Assembly: GCF_900090275.1 (NCBI RefSeq)
Contig: NZ_LT607755.1
Location: 5,270,001 to 5,334,000 of the forward strand
Reading direction: 5' to 3'
Source: Micromonospora zamorensis
GTDB taxonomy: Bacteria; Actinomycetota; Actinomycetes; Mycobacteriales; Micromonosporaceae
DNA length: 64,000 nucleotides
Position 1 is the stretch's first letter. Each line of letters starts with the position of its first letter. The notes under the pieces were generated by a model. It did not search any database, was not told the DNA's origin, and was given only the letters and a program-made list of their open reading frames with translations. This document shows, one piece after another, positions 33,454 to 43,168 of this stretch. The translations under genes and the position numbers were made by a program.

Positions 33454-34770
33454 TCAGACGGTACGGGGGCGGCGCGGACGGCGGGACCGACCCGACGCCC
33501 GGTGCGTCGGGCGGGCGCCGCCATCGGTGGCAGTGCCACCGACACCGCGTCCCCCACGAGCGGCGGGAGCCGGCGGCGCGACGATGGTCACCGGCACCCC
33601 GGACGGCTCACGCGCACCGGTGACCCGGGCCAACGCCTCGCCATCGGAGCGCACCTGGACCGACTCGGGCCGGATGCCGGCGGTGGCCATCAGTCGGGAC
33701 ATGTCCCGACGCTGCTCGGGCAGGACCAGGGTGACCACAGAGCCGGACTCGCCGGCCCGGGCGGTACGGCCGCCCCGGTGCAGGTAGTCCTTCGCCTCGG
33801 TCGGCGGGTCCACGTTGACGACCATGTCCAGGCCGTCCACGTGAATGCCCCGAGCCGCGACGTCGGTGGCGACCAGAGCGGTCACCTGGCCGTTGCGGAA
33901 CTGCTCCAGGATCCGGGTGCGCTGCGGCTGGGACTTGCCGCCGTGCAGTGCGGCCGCGCGTACGCCCTTGGACAGCAACTGACGGGCAAGGCGGTCGGCG
34001 CGGTGCTTGGTGCCCATGAACAGGATGGTGCGGCCCTCACGGGCGGCGATCCGGGTCAACGCGTCGGGCTTGTCCAGGGCGTCGACGTGCAGCACGTGGT
34101 GGGTCATCGCCGTCACGGTGGCGGTGCCCGGGTCGACCGAGTGGGTGACCGGGTTGCTCAGGAAGCGGCGGACCAGCCGGTCCACACCACCGTCCAGAGT
34201 GGCGGAGAAGAGCATCCGCTGGCCCTGCGGCGCGACCTGCTCCAGCAGCTTGGTGACCTGCGGCAGGAAGCCCATGTCGGCCATCTGGTCGGCCTCGTCC
34301 AGCACGGTGATCTCGACCTGGTCGAGCCGGGCGTCGCCGCGGTTGATCAGGTCGTGCAGCCGGCCGGGGGTGGCGACAACCACCTCGGCGCCGGCGCGCA
34401 GAGCGTCGGCCTGCCGCTGCAACGACAGCCCGCCGACGACGGTGGTGCAGCGCAGCCCGACAGCGCGGGCGTACGGGGCGAGCGCGGTGGTGACCTGCTG
34501 GGCCAGCTCACGGGTCGGCACCAGCACCAGGGCGAGCGGGCGACCCGGCCGGGCCTTACGGCCGGCGGTGCGGGACAGCAGCGCAAGCCCGAAGGCGAGG
34601 GTCTTGCCGGAGCCGGTACGACCCCGGCCCAGCACGTCGCGGCCGGCGAGCGAGTCGGGCAGCGTCGCCGACTGGATCGGGAACGGCTCGTTGATGCCCT
34701 GCGCGGTCAACGCGGTGAGCAGCGCCGGTGCCAGCCCGGTATGAGCGAAAGAAGGAATAACTGTGGTCAT
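33454..34770 (-). CDS. DEAD-box RNA helicase
   Basis: A 438-residue helicase with an N-terminal Q motif (FPIQSATLPDSLAGRD), TGSGKT, PTRELAQQ, VLDEADQM, SATLDGG, and the C-terminal ATDVAARGIHVDGLD and HRGGRTARAG. The tail is Arg/Gly/Pro-rich (ARGGRGVGG, SGRSRRPRRPR), which suits RNA binding. RhlE/CsdA-like enzymes unwind mRNA or assist ribosome assembly, especially in the cold. A cold-shock protein gene lies upstream on the same strand. The ATG follows GAGGAAGG; a longer reading from 34839 lacks support. Confidence 0.9.
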   Translation of the reverse strand: MTTVIPSFAHTGLAPALLTALTAQGINEPFPIQSATLPDSLAGRDVLGRGRTGSGKTLAFGLALLSRTAGRKARPGRPLALVLVPTRELAQQVTTALAPYARAVGLRCTTVVGGLSLQRQADALRAGAEVVVATPGRLHDLINRGDARLDQVEITVLDEADQMADMGFLPQVTKLLEQVAPQGQRMLFSATLDGGVDRLVRRFLSNPVTHSVDPGTATVTAMTHHVLHVDALDKPDALTRIAAREGRTILFMGTKHRADRLARQLLSKGVRAAALHGGKSQPQRTRILEQFRNGQVTALVATDVAARGIHVDGLDMVVNVDPPTEAKDYLHRGGRTARAGESGSVVTLVLPEQRRDMSRLMATAGIRPESVQVRSDGEALARVTGAREPSGVPVTIVAPPAPAARGGRGVGGTATDGGARPTHRASGRSRRPRRPRTV

Positions 34771-34883
34771 GCGGGAGCCTTCCTCGACGCGGCACGTGTC
34801 GAGGGAGGGCGCCGAAGTCGGCGCTGTCACCGGCGGCAAAAAGGCAGCCAGGACTCACAAGCACGAACCGATTGGAGTACGGG

Positions 34884-34938
34884 CCGGCCCGCCACCGGGC
34901 CGTCACCTGCGGAGGCAGGCGACGGCGAGGCGGGCCGG
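34884..34938 (-). ncRNA. Long structured hairpin between csp and the DEAD-box helicase
   Basis: CCGGCCCGCC (34884-34893) pairs perfectly with GGCGGGCCGG (34929-34938), and an inner stem GTCACCTGC / GCAGGCGAC sits within it. On the minus strand it lies 55 nt after the csp stop and 113 nt before the helicase ATG. It may end the csp transcript or act as a structured leader for the helicase. Confidence 0.5.
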
Positions 34939-34993
34939 TCCCGTCACCGTCACACCCGGAGGGCGCGACAGGTAATGCTGACCGATCCGAAGA

Positions 34994-35197
34994 TCAGAGC
35001 GGGCGGATGTTCTCCGCCTGCGGGCCCTTCTGGCCCTGGGTCACCTCGAACTCGACCCGCTGGTTCTCGTCCAGGCTCCGGTAGCCGGAGGACTGGATCG
35101 CCGAGAAGTGGGCGAAGACGTCAGCGCCGCCGCCGTCGGGGGTGATGAAGCCGAAGCCCTTGTCAGCGTTGAACCACTTCACGGTGCCAATAGCCAT
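34994..35197 (-). CDS. Cold-shock protein (CspA family)
   Basis: A 67-residue OB-fold RNA chaperone: [20 protein letters not shown] holds the RNP1 motif [15 protein letters not shown] holds RNP2, and [15 protein letters not shown] closes the barrel. It melts mRNA secondary structure. The ATG at 35197 follows CAAGGAGACG. The leader is about 190 nt if the promoter at 35398-35427 is right, long as in other cold-shock genes. Confidence 0.95.
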   Translation of the reverse strand: MAIGTVKWFNADKGFGFITPDGGGADVFAHFSAIQSSGYRSLDENQRVEFEVTQGQKGPQAENIRPL

Positions 35198-35397
35198 GTG
35201 TTTCGTCTCCTTGACGGAACGTCGGACTCGCACTTGTTGCGTGCCCGAAGAGGAGCGCTCCGCGCGGGGATGCGCGAATCGCCTGTCGCTTCTGGTCGCC
35301 CCGCCCGGAGAACTCCGGACACAACAAAGAGCGCCTGGGGCCACAATCCCGCCAGGCGCACACAGAGTCTCTGGTAACCAAAACTGCAACCCGGTCA

Positions 35398-35427
35398 ACG
35401 TATCATGGTTTTCCCGCCAGCGGTCAA
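35398..35427 (-). promoter_or_regulatory. Candidate promoter of the cold-shock gene
   Basis: On the minus strand TTGACC (35427-35422) and ATACGT (35403-35398) are 18 bp apart, overlapping the adnB stop. The downstream 5' leader (35198-35390) is GC-rich with several short complementary tracts. Confidence 0.4.
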
Positions 35428-38400
35428 GCTTGGGCGGAATCTTCGGGCAACTGGGCGATCATGGCCGTGAGCCCCGTCACATCCAGCAGATCGGCGGGCC
35501 GAACCGTCACGCCGTGCCGGACGTAGTGGAAGGCCGCGCCCACCCGGTCGACCGGCACACCAGCCAGCTCCGCCCAGGCCAACCGGTACACCGCCAACTG
35601 CACGGCGGCCACGTCAGCCGCCGGCCCGGTCGGCTGCGCGCCGGTCTTCCAGTCGACCACGTCGAACCGCCCACCCGGTCGGGCGAAGACCGCGTCCATC
35701 CGCCCCCGCACCACCACTCCGGCGATCACCGTGGCGAACGGCACCTCCACCTCCACCGGTGACCGGTCGGCCCACTCGCTGGCCAGGAACCGCTCCTGCA
35801 ACTCGACCAGCGCCTCGTCGGGCGCGGCATCCGCGTCGGCCGCACCGGGCAACTCGTCCAGGTCCAGCAGGCGGTCGGCGCCGAAGCGCTGCTCCAACCA
35901 GGCATGGAACGCGGTGCCGCGACGGGCGTACGGGTTGGGCTCGGTCGGCACCGGACGGCGCAGCGTACGGGCCAGCCCGGCCGGATCACGCCGCAACGCC
36001 ACCAGCTGGGTGACGCTCAACTGCCCGGGCAGGGCCACCTCGACCGCACCGGAGAGCCTGGTCAGCTCGGCCCGTTCGGCCAGCAGCAGATCCGCCTCGC
36101 GCTGCCAGCGCGCGACCTCCGGGTCCACCTCCGGCTCGACGGTCACCATCGGCCCGTCCACCACCGAGCCGACCGGCCCGGCGACCACCGAGGCCGGCCC
36201 GTCGGTCATCAGGCGACGCACCAACCCGGCCGCCTCGGCCAGTGCCGGCCGGCGACCACCCAACGGGTCGGCCGGCCACTCCGCGCGGAGCACCACCTCG
36301 GCCGTCGGGTTCGTCGCATCCGGGGTCGGCTCCGGCGCCCACACGTCGATCAGGTGCCCCGGCCCGCCGTCGAGGCAGGCGTCGTACACCTCACGCAGGA
36401 AGACCGACGGACCTCGTGGCCGCTTCGTGCCCTCACCCCACCAGTAGCCGGAGCAGAGCAGCAGCCGGCGCGGCCGGGTGACCGCCACGTACGTCAGCCG
36501 GCGTTCCTCCCGCTCGTCGTGGGCCCGCCAGGCGTCGGTGAAGTCGGTCACCGCCCGGGCTACCGCCCGCTGGTCGGCCGCCTCGTCGAGCGCCAGCTCG
36601 GGCAACCCGTCGGCGTCGCCGCGCAGCGGGAACGGCAGCACCCCGAGCCCACCCAACCAGTGGTCGGAGTTGCGGACCGGACCCGGCCACAGCCCACGGC
36701 TCAGCCCGGCCACGGCCACCACGTCCCACTCCAGGCCCTTGGCGGCGTGCGCGGTGACCACCTGCACCGCGCCCTCCACCACCTCGACTTCGCCCGGCGC
36801 CAGACCGCGCTCTTCGTCCTCGGCCGCGGCCAGGTAGGACAGGAAGCCGGAGAGCGTCGCCCCCGGGGTCTCCCCGCTGAAGCGGGCCGCCACGTCCCCC
36901 AGGGCGTCCAGGTGACCCCGGGCCAGGCCCGCGTCGCCGGCGCCGTCCCGGCCGGCCCGGACCGCGACCTCCACGTCCAGGCCGATGGTCCGCTCGATGT
37001 CCGCGATCAGGTCCGGCAGTGCCTGGTCCAGCCGGTAGCGCAGCAGCGCCAACTCCAGCCCGTACGCGCGCAACCGCGCGAAGCCCTCCGCCGAGTACGC
37101 CTGCGCCGGGCCGAGATCGGCCAGCGCCTCCACCAGGGTCGCCTCGTCCAGCAGGTCGGGGCTGATCTCCGAGGTGTCGTCGGCGGCAACCTGTCGCCGG
37201 GCGTTGGCGATGGCCCGGGCCCGCTTGTGCAACGCCACCAGGTCACGCGGCCCGATCCGCCAACGGGCGCCGGTGAGCAACCGCAGCAGCGCGGCACCGT
37301 CGGTCGGGTCGGCCAGCACCCGCAGCGTGCAGACCACGTCGCGTACCTCGGGGGTGTCCAGCAGGCCACCCAGCCCGACCACCTCGACCGGGAGACCGCG
37401 CTCGCGCAGTGCCGACTCGATCGCCGGGATCTGGCTGCGGACGCGCACCAGCACTGCCGTCGTCGGGCGTTGCGCCACCGGGATGTGCTCGGGGGCCGCG
37501 CCCGGCATCCGGGCCGCCCCACGCCAGGCCGCGAGCACGCTGTCGGCGAGCCAGTCGGCCTCGTCGGCGTACGTGGGCAGCATCGCGCAGTGCACAGTGC
37601 CGCCGGCCGCACCGCCGGGGCTGCGGTGTGGGATCGGGTCCCGGACGGTCAGCGCGGAGCGCAGCTCCGGCACCTGGGCACCCGCCGCACGCAGTGGTGT
37701 GGACAGCGCGTTCGCCACCCGGAGGATCTCGGGGCGGTTGCGCCAGCTCGTGGTGAGCCCGAGCGCCTGGGCGGGCTGACCGTCGGCGCGCGCGAACTCG
37801 GTGGGGAACCGGTCCAGTGTGCCCGCGCTGGCCCCCCGCCAGCCGTAGATGGACTGGCACGGGTCCCCCACCGCCGTCACCGGGTGCCCGCCACCGAACA
37901 ACGCGTTGAGCAGCACCACCTGGGCGTGGCTGGTGTCCTGGTACTCGTCGAGCAGCACCACCCGGAAACGGTCCCGCTCGATCTGGCCGACCCCCGGGTG
38001 GTCCCGGGCCACCCGGGCCGCCCGGGCGAGCTGGTCGGCGAAGTCCATCGCCTCGAAGTCCTCCTTGCGCCGGGCGTACGCCCGCACCAGCGGCAGCAGG
38101 CGCAGCCGGGTCTGCTGGAGGGCGAGCGCCTTGCGCACGTCGGCGTACACCCGGCCCGGCCGGGACTGCACCTCGGCGAAGAACCGGCCGGTCCAGGCCG
38201 CCAGCTGGTCCGGTGCGACCAGGTGCTCGTCCAGCTCACCGGCGAGCGCCAGCACCGCGTCGGTGATGGTGCTCGGCATCCGGTCCACCTCGGACATGTC
38301 ACCGTCGTAGTTGCGCACCAGCAGGTCGACCAACTGCCAGCGGGAGGCCTCGGTGAGCAGCCGGGTGGACGGCTCGTAACCGGCCCGCAGCCCGTGCTCG

Positions 38401-38828
38401 GTGACGATCCGCCCCGCGTAGGAGTGGTACGTGGAGACGGTGGGTTCACCGGCGAGCGGGTCGTCCAGCGGGTCCCGACCCTGTCGGCCGACGCGGCGGA
38501 TCAGCTGGTCGAGCCGGGTCCGTACCCGGTGGGCCAGCTCACCGGCCGCCTTCCGGGTGAAGGTCAGCCCGAGGATCTGCTCGGGGCGCACGTACGAGTT
38601 GGCCACCAACCAGACCACCCGCGCGGCCATCGTCTCGGTCTTGCCGGACCCGGCGCCCGCGACCACCAGCAACGGCTCCACCGGGGCGGCGATGATCGCG
38701 GCCTGCTCCCGGGTGGGCGCCGGCAACCGCAGCAGCTTGGCCAGCTCGACCGGTGTGTAGCGGGGGCCGGAGTCCGCCAGCCGGGGCGTCGGCGCGGGGC
38801 CCGCGCCGAACAGGGTGGGCTGGGTCAT
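35424..38828 (-). CDS. adnB: AdnB subunit of the AdnAB helicase-nuclease
   Basis: A 1134-residue UvrD-like helicase fused to a RecB-type nuclease, the actinobacterial end-resection machine used in place of RecBCD. Walker A is AGAGSGKT (about 57-64), motif II is [19 protein letters not shown], and [15 protein letters not shown] follows. The C-terminal nuclease shows [26 protein letters not shown] and [13 protein letters not shown] near 1000-1080. It has no Fe-S cysteine set, unlike AdnA. The ATG overlaps the adnA stop (ATGA), which couples the subunits. As I recall it, the mycobacterial gene order (Rv3201c) is the same. Confidence 0.93.
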   Translation of the reverse strand: MTQPTLFGAGPAPTPRLADSGPRYTPVELAKLLRLPAPTREQAAIIAAPVEPLLVVAGAGSGKTETMAARVVWLVANSYVRPEQILGLTFTRKAAGELAHRVRTRLDQLIRRVGRQGRDPLDDPLAGEPTVSTYHSYAGRIVTEHGLRAGYEPSTRLLTEASRWQLVDLLVRNYDGDMSEVDRMPSTITDAVLALAGELDEHLVAPDQLAAWTGRFFAEVQSRPGRVYADVRKALALQQTRLRLLPLVRAYARRKEDFEAMDFADQLARAARVARDHPGVGQIERDRFRVVLLDEYQDTSHAQVVLLNALFGGGHPVTAVGDPCQSIYGWRGASAGTLDRFPTEFARADGQPAQALGLTTSWRNRPEILRVANALSTPLRAAGAQVPELRSALTVRDPIPHRSPGGAAGGTVHCAMLPTYADEADWLADSVLAAWRGAARMPGAAPEHIPVAQRPTTAVLVRVRSQIPAIESALRERGLPVEVVGLGGLLDTPEVRDVVCTLRVLADPTDGAALLRLLTGARWRIGPRDLVALHKRARAIANARRQVAADDTSEISPDLLDEATLVEALADLGPAQAYSAEGFARLRAYGLELALLRYRLDQALPDLIADIERTIGLDVEVAVRAGRDGAGDAGLARGHLDALGDVAARFSGETPGATLSGFLSYLAAAEDEERGLAPGEVEVVEGAVQVVTAHAAKGLEWDVVAVAGLSRGLWPGPVRNSDHWLGGLGVLPFPLRGDADGLPELALDEAADQRAVARAVTDFTDAWRAHDEREERRLTYVAVTRPRRLLLCSGYWWGEGTKRPRGPSVFLREVYDACLDGGPGHLIDVWAPEPTPDATNPTAEVVLRAEWPADPLGGRRPALAEAAGLVRRLMTDGPASVVAGPVGSVVDGPMVTVEPEVDPEVARWQREADLLLAERAELTRLSGAVEVALPGQLSVTQLVALRRDPAGLARTLRRPVPTEPNPYARRGTAFHAWLEQRFGADRLLDLDELPGAADADAAPDEALVELQERFLASEWADRSPVEVEVPFATVIAGVVVRGRMDAVFARPGGRFDVVDWKTGAQPTGPAADVAAVQLAVYRLAWAELAGVPVDRVGAAFHYVRHGVTVRPADLLDVTGLTAMIAQLPEDSAQA

Positions 38829-41800
38829 GGGGTCTCCGGACGTCGGACGGTCGGCGGCTCGACCACCTGGCGCCCCTGCCCGGAGACCGGGCAGCTGGTC
38901 CGCACCGGGCAGACCCGGCACTTCGAGTTGGCCACCGCGGCGAACGTGGCGGCTGCCATCGTATCGGCGGTCCGCCGGACCAGCGCGGTCGCCCAGCCGG
39001 CCGCCGGCCCCTCACCGGGCGCCGGCTGATTCTGCTCCCGGGCGTCCTTGGCGGAGGTGCCGAGCTGCACCAGCGCAGCACCCCCCGACTCGTCTCCGAA
39101 CTCGGCGAACGCCCCCGCCTCCACCGCCGCCTGGTAGGCGCCGAGCTGCGGATGCTCGGCAAGCTCGGCGCCGGTGACAGCTGTCGACTTGCCGGTCTTC
39201 AGGTCGATCACCACGAGCCGCCCGGCCTCGTCGACCTCCAGCCGGTCCACCCGACCGGTCAGGTCGACCGGCCGGTTCGGGTCGTCCAGGCGGACGGCGA
39301 ACTCGTGCTCGATCGCGAGCAGCCGACGCGGGTTGGTGGCCAGCCAGCGCAGCAGCTTGTCGACCATCGCCTCGGCGCGTTCACGCTCCGGCCCGGCCAT
39401 CCACCGGGCCGCCAGCTCGATCGCGTCGAACCGCGCGGCCACGTAGTCGAGCAGCGCGCCCCGGTCGGCGCTGGCGTCCTCGGCGAGCATCGCCGCGGCG
39501 TGGACCAGGTTGCCCACCCCCTGCGCCGTGCTGGTCGGGCCGCTGCCACCGTGCCGTTCCAGCAGCCACCGCAGGCTGCACCGCAGGGCGCTCTCCATCG
39601 CCGACGGGGTGACCCGCACCGGCTTGCCCTCGTCGACCAGCGGCCGGTCGTCGGAGAGGCCCCGCAAACCCCACCAGTCGTCGGGGTGCGCGCCGGGGAC
39701 ACCGGCGGCGGCGAGCCGGGCCAGCTCGGCCGCCGCGGCGCGCCGCCGGGCCGCCGGGGCAGCCGGGTCGGTGATGGCGGTACGCAGTTCGGCGACCAGC
39801 GCCGGCAGGGTGAGCGCCCGGGGTGGACGGGTGACCGGCAGTGCCCCGGGGCGGTCCGGCTCGCCGTCCCCGTCCTCCCCCGTCGCGCCACTGGGGTCGG
39901 CGGGCGGCGGGCCGGTGCGCGGCCCGGGTGGCGCGGTGGGTGGACCGGGTGGCGGGGTGGGTGGGGTGGGTGGTGCGGTCGGGCCCAGCTCGTGCAGGAA
40001 CCGGCTCGGCTGTTCCTCGTGGTCGTCACCGCCGACTGCGGCCGATGCCACGGCACTGACCAGCAGTCGGTGCCGGGCCCGGCTGATGGCCACATGGAAG
40101 AGCCGGCGTTCCTCGTCCAGCAACGCCGAGGTCTGACCCACCACGTTCGCAACGGCCGCGCCGCCGGCCGATCGACCCGCCAACACGTCGACGAGGCGCT
40201 CCGAGCCGAGCAGGCTGCCGCGCAGTCGCAGGTCCGGCCAGATGCCCTCCTGCACGCCGGCCACCGCGACCAGGTCCCATTCCAGGCCCTTCGCGGCGTG
40301 GGCGGTGAGCAGTCGGACCGCCGCGCCCCGGTCGGCGGTCGGGGCGATGGTGTCGGCCGGCAGGTCCTGGGCGAGCACGTGGTCGAGGAAGACCTCGGTG
40401 CGGGCACCGGGCAGCCGGTCGGTGAACCGTGCCGCCGCGTCGAAGAGCACCAGCACGGCGTCCAGGTCACGGTCGGCCGCCTCGGCCCGCCGCCGCCGGG
40501 CAAGGTCTCCCTCGCCGGCCGCCGGCCGCCCCTGAATGATCGCGCCGGCCCAACGCTCGGCGAGACCACTGGCGTCCCAGACCGCCCAGAGCACGTCCTC
40601 GGCGGTCGCCCCTGGTTGGGCGGCGGCATCCCGTGCGGTGGCCAGCAGCCCGGCCACCGCCTGCGCCGGCTCCGCCCAGCGCCGGTCGATGTCGGCCAGC
40701 TCCGTCGGATCGCGCAACGCCTCGACGATCAGCTCCCCGGAGGGGCGTCGGTCACCGCCGGCCAGCGCGAGCGCGCGCAGGCCCTGCCGCAGCCGCCGCT
40801 CGGCCAGCGGGTCGGCTCCGCCCAGCGGCGAGTGCAGCAGCGCGACCGCCGCCTCCTCGTCCAGGCGGTCTGGTTCGAGCGCGCAGCGCAGCAGGAGCAG
40901 CAGTGGCGCGACCGCCGGTTGCAGGTGCAGGGGCAGGTCCTCGCCGTGCACCACGGTGGGTACGCCGGCAGCGTGCAGTGCCCGCCGCAGGGTGGGCAGT
41001 TGCAACGCGGTGGACCGCACCAGCACCGCCATCCGCGACCACGGCACGCCGTCGAGCAGGTGGGCCGAGCGCAGCGCGTGGGCCAGCCAGGCCGCCTCGC
41101 TGGTCGCCGAGCGGAACGTGTGCACCTCGACCACCCCGGGCGGCGCGTCCGGCAGCGGGTGCAGGCGGCGGTGCGCCGCCGGGCCGCGCAGCCGGCGACC
41201 CAGCCGGGCGATCGCCGCGAGCAGACCCGGCCCGGCCCGGTACGACGTGGTCAGCAGCACCTGTGCGGCCGGCGCCCCGGAGGCGGTCCGGAAGCGGTGC
41301 GGGAAGGTGGCCACCCCGGCCGGGTCGGCGCCCCGGAAGGCGTACGTGGAGGAATCCGGGTCGGCGAACGCGACAAGTGACTTGCCTCCGCCCGCGATGA
41401 CCGAGAGCAACTCCACCTGGGCGGGGTCGGTGTCCGCCAGCTCGTCGATATACACGTGGGTGAGGCGGCGGCGCTCGGCGGCCAGCAGCTCCTCGTCGTC
41501 GCGCAGCAGCCCGGTGGCCGCCCGGACCAGCTCGGCCGGGTCGTACGCGATGGAGCCCCGGTTGCTGACGTCCCGCAGCGCGAGCACTGCCACGTACTCC
41601 CGGAGGAAGCGGGCGGCGGCCGGCCAGTCCTCGCGGCCGAGCTTCTCGCCCAGCCGGGCCAGGTCGACAGGGCCCACGCCCCGCTCGGCGGCACGCATGA
41701 GCAGGTCGCGCAGCTGACCGGCGAACGCCCGGGTGCGCAGGGCGGGACGCAGGTCGGTCGGCCAACCGACCGGGTCGTCCTCGGGCTCCTCACCCACCAC

Positions 41801-42424
41801 GTTCAGCAGCTCGCGGATGATCAGATCCTGCTCCGGGCCGGTGAGCAGCCGGGGTGAGGGCTCACCCCGTTCTGCGGCGGCTCGGCGGAGCAACCCGAAG
41901 GCGTACGCCGGGAAGGTGCGCACCAGCGGCTCGCGCAGCACCCGGTGGCCGTCCTGGGCGATCCGGGCCTCGATGCGCTGGCGTAGCGCGGTCGCGCCTC
42001 GGCGGCCGAAGGTCAGCACCAGGATGTGTTCGGGGTCGACCCCCTCGGCCACCCGGGCGGCGACCGCCTCGACGAGCGTGCTGGTCTTGCCGGTGCCCGG
42101 ACCGCCGAGCACGAGCATCGGCCCGTCGGTGTGCCCGACCACCTCGGCCTGCACCGGATCGACCCGCCAACCGCCGCCGGCCAGCTCGCGCCCGGCCGCC
42201 AGCTCAGCCCCGGCCACACCTGCGGCCCCGGCCACGCCTCCGGGCCCGGCGACCAGCTCAGGCCGTGCAACGCGCCCGGGCCCACCCGTGCGCTCAGGCC
42301 CACCCGACTCGCCGCCACCGCCCGTGGGCGTGCTGTTGCCGGCGGGCACGGAAGCGCCGGAAGGCGCTGCCCCGTCCCCCCGCGCCGGCCCCCCGGACCG
42401 CCGCACCAACCGGTACGCCTGCAT
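38825..42424 (-). CDS. adnA: AdnA subunit of the AdnAB helicase-nuclease
   Basis: A 1199-residue partner of AdnB. Walker A is GGPGTGKTS (about 107-115), motif II reads THVYIDELADTDPAQVELL in place of DExx-Q, and FADPDSSTYAFRGADP follows. The nuclease domain at the C terminus has RLVVIDLKTGKS, HPQLGAYQAAV and a probable Fe-S cluster: Cys in ALRCSLRWLL plus CRVCPVRTSC. A Pro-rich linker (PTPPTPPPGPPTAPPG) divides the halves. The first 80 residues are Gly/Ala/Pro-rich and look disordered; the true start may be internal. A G-rich tract stands directly upstream. Confidence 0.92.
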   Translation of the reverse strand: MQAYRLVRRSGGPARGDGAAPSGASVPAGNSTPTGGGGESGGPERTGGPGRVARPELVAGPGGVAGAAGVAGAELAAGRELAGGGWRVDPVQAEVVGHTDGPMLVLGGPGTGKTSTLVEAVAARVAEGVDPEHILVLTFGRRGATALRQRIEARIAQDGHRVLREPLVRTFPAYAFGLLRRAAAERGEPSPRLLTGPEQDLIIRELLNVVGEEPEDDPVGWPTDLRPALRTRAFAGQLRDLLMRAAERGVGPVDLARLGEKLGREDWPAAARFLREYVAVLALRDVSNRGSIAYDPAELVRAATGLLRDDEELLAAERRRLTHVYIDELADTDPAQVELLSVIAGGGKSLVAFADPDSSTYAFRGADPAGVATFPHRFRTASGAPAAQVLLTTSYRAGPGLLAAIARLGRRLRGPAAHRRLHPLPDAPPGVVEVHTFRSATSEAAWLAHALRSAHLLDGVPWSRMAVLVRSTALQLPTLRRALHAAGVPTVVHGEDLPLHLQPAVAPLLLLLRCALEPDRLDEEAAVALLHSPLGGADPLAERRLRQGLRALALAGGDRRPSGELIVEALRDPTELADIDRRWAEPAQAVAGLLATARDAAAQPGATAEDVLWAVWDASGLAERWAGAIIQGRPAAGEGDLARRRRAEAADRDLDAVLVLFDAAARFTDRLPGARTEVFLDHVLAQDLPADTIAPTADRGAAVRLLTAHAAKGLEWDLVAVAGVQEGIWPDLRLRGSLLGSERLVDVLAGRSAGGAAVANVVGQTSALLDEERRLFHVAISRARHRLLVSAVASAAVGGDDHEEQPSRFLHELGPTAPPTPPTPPPGPPTAPPGPRTGPPPADPSGATGEDGDGEPDRPGALPVTRPPRALTLPALVAELRTAITDPAAPAARRRAAAAELARLAAAGVPGAHPDDWWGLRGLSDDRPLVDEGKPVRVTPSAMESALRCSLRWLLERHGGSGPTSTAQGVGNLVHAAAMLAEDASADRGALLDYVAARFDAIELAARWMAGPERERAEAMVDKLLRWLATNPRRLLAIEHEFAVRLDDPNRPVDLTGRVDRLEVDEAGRLVVIDLKTGKSTAVTGAELAEHPQLGAYQAAVEAGAFAEFGDESGGAALVQLGTSAKDAREQNQPAPGEGPAAGWATALVRRTADTMAAATFAAVANSKCRVCPVRTSCPVSGQGRQVVEPPTVRRPETP

Positions 42425-42440
42425 CAGCTCATCCCATCAG

Positions 42441-42522
42441 ACCCGTACGACACCCACCCCAACCCACCCAACCCCCACCCTCCCACCCAACCCCACCACC
42501 CCAACCCCACCCCATCCACCTC
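42441..42522 (-). repeat. G-rich tract (quadruplex-prone) upstream of adnA
   Basis: On the minus strand more than ten runs of three to five G are separated by one to three other bases (for example GGGGTGGGGTTGGGG). It is directly upstream of the adnA ATG, so it would be in the promoter or in the 5' end of the mRNA. Confidence 0.7.
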
Positions 42523-42526
42523 CGTC

Positions 42527-42581
42527 GATCATGAAGTTAGCGGCGCGACACGCCGACGGCGGTGACGCTAACTTCATGATC
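42527..42581. repeat. Inverted repeat of a dispersed hairpin family, copy 1
   Basis: Perfect 16-bp arms GATCATGAAGTTAGCG / CGCTAACTTCATGATC with a 23-nt loop. On the minus strand it follows the LOG gene and precedes adnA, so it may end that transcript. The arms match those at 44314-44370 at 13 of 16 positions. Confidence 0.85.
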
Positions 42582-42622
42582 AACGGGGTTAGGGCGGGCG
42601 CGCCCGGGGGCAGGGCAGGGGG

Positions 42623-43168
42623 TCAGGTTAGGCGGGACTCTAGGGCGTTCAGGGCTTCGGGGACCGTGGTGGTCACTGTCAGGAGGTTGCGGCCGGCGGG
42701 TTTGAGGAAGTTCTGGTCAGCCAGGGCGTCGAGCCAGTCCAGCAGGGGGCGGTAGAACCCGTCGGTGTCGATCAGCACCATCGGCTTGGTGTGCAGGGCG
42801 AGGGTCGCGGTGGTCCAGACCTCGAACAGCTCGTCCAGGGTGCCCAGCCCGCCGGGCAGGGTGAGGAACGCGTCCGACTTCTCGATCATCAGGGTCTTGC
42901 GGCTGTCCATCGAGTCGGTCACCAGCAGCTCGTCCGAGGCCAGGTCGGCGACCTCCAGATCGACCAGCGACTGTGGGATCACCCCGACGGTGCGCCCACC
43001 GGCGGATCGGGCACCGTCGGCCAGCGCGCCCATCATGCCGACGCAGCCGCCACCACTGACCAGCGTGTGCCCGCGCCGGGCCAGCTCCGCGCCGGTCTCG
43101 GCGGCCAGGTCCAACCAGCGCTGGTCGAGGGTGCGGGACGAGGCGCAGAAGACGCAGATCGCCGCCAT
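42623..43168 (-). CDS. LOG-family protein (cytokinin riboside 5'-monophosphate phosphoribohydrolase type), short form
   Basis: A 181-residue Rossmann-fold protein. VSGGGCVGMMGALADGA and LPGGLGTLDELFEVWT (the PGGxGTxxE catalytic motif, about 105-113) define the family. ICVFCASSRTLDQRW is the N-terminal strand-loop. Actinobacterial LOG enzymes release free base from nucleoside monophosphates. Its start overlaps the stop of the upstream LOG gene by one base, so the paralogues are translated together. Confidence 0.88.
   Translation of the reverse strand: MAAICVFCASSRTLDQRWLDLAAETGAELARRGHTLVSGGGCVGMMGALADGARSAGGRTVGVIPQSLVDLEVADLASDELLVTDSMDSRKTLMIEKSDAFLTLPGGLGTLDELFEVWTTATLALHTKPMVLIDTDGFYRPLLDWLDALADQNFLKPAGRNLLTVTTTVPEALNALESRLT

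Noticed and set aside
35904..39029. Long open frame on the + strand opposite adnB/adnA
   Set aside because: It is a shadow of the adn genes: composition is Arg/Gln/His/Gly/Pro-rich, no motif, no ribosome site.
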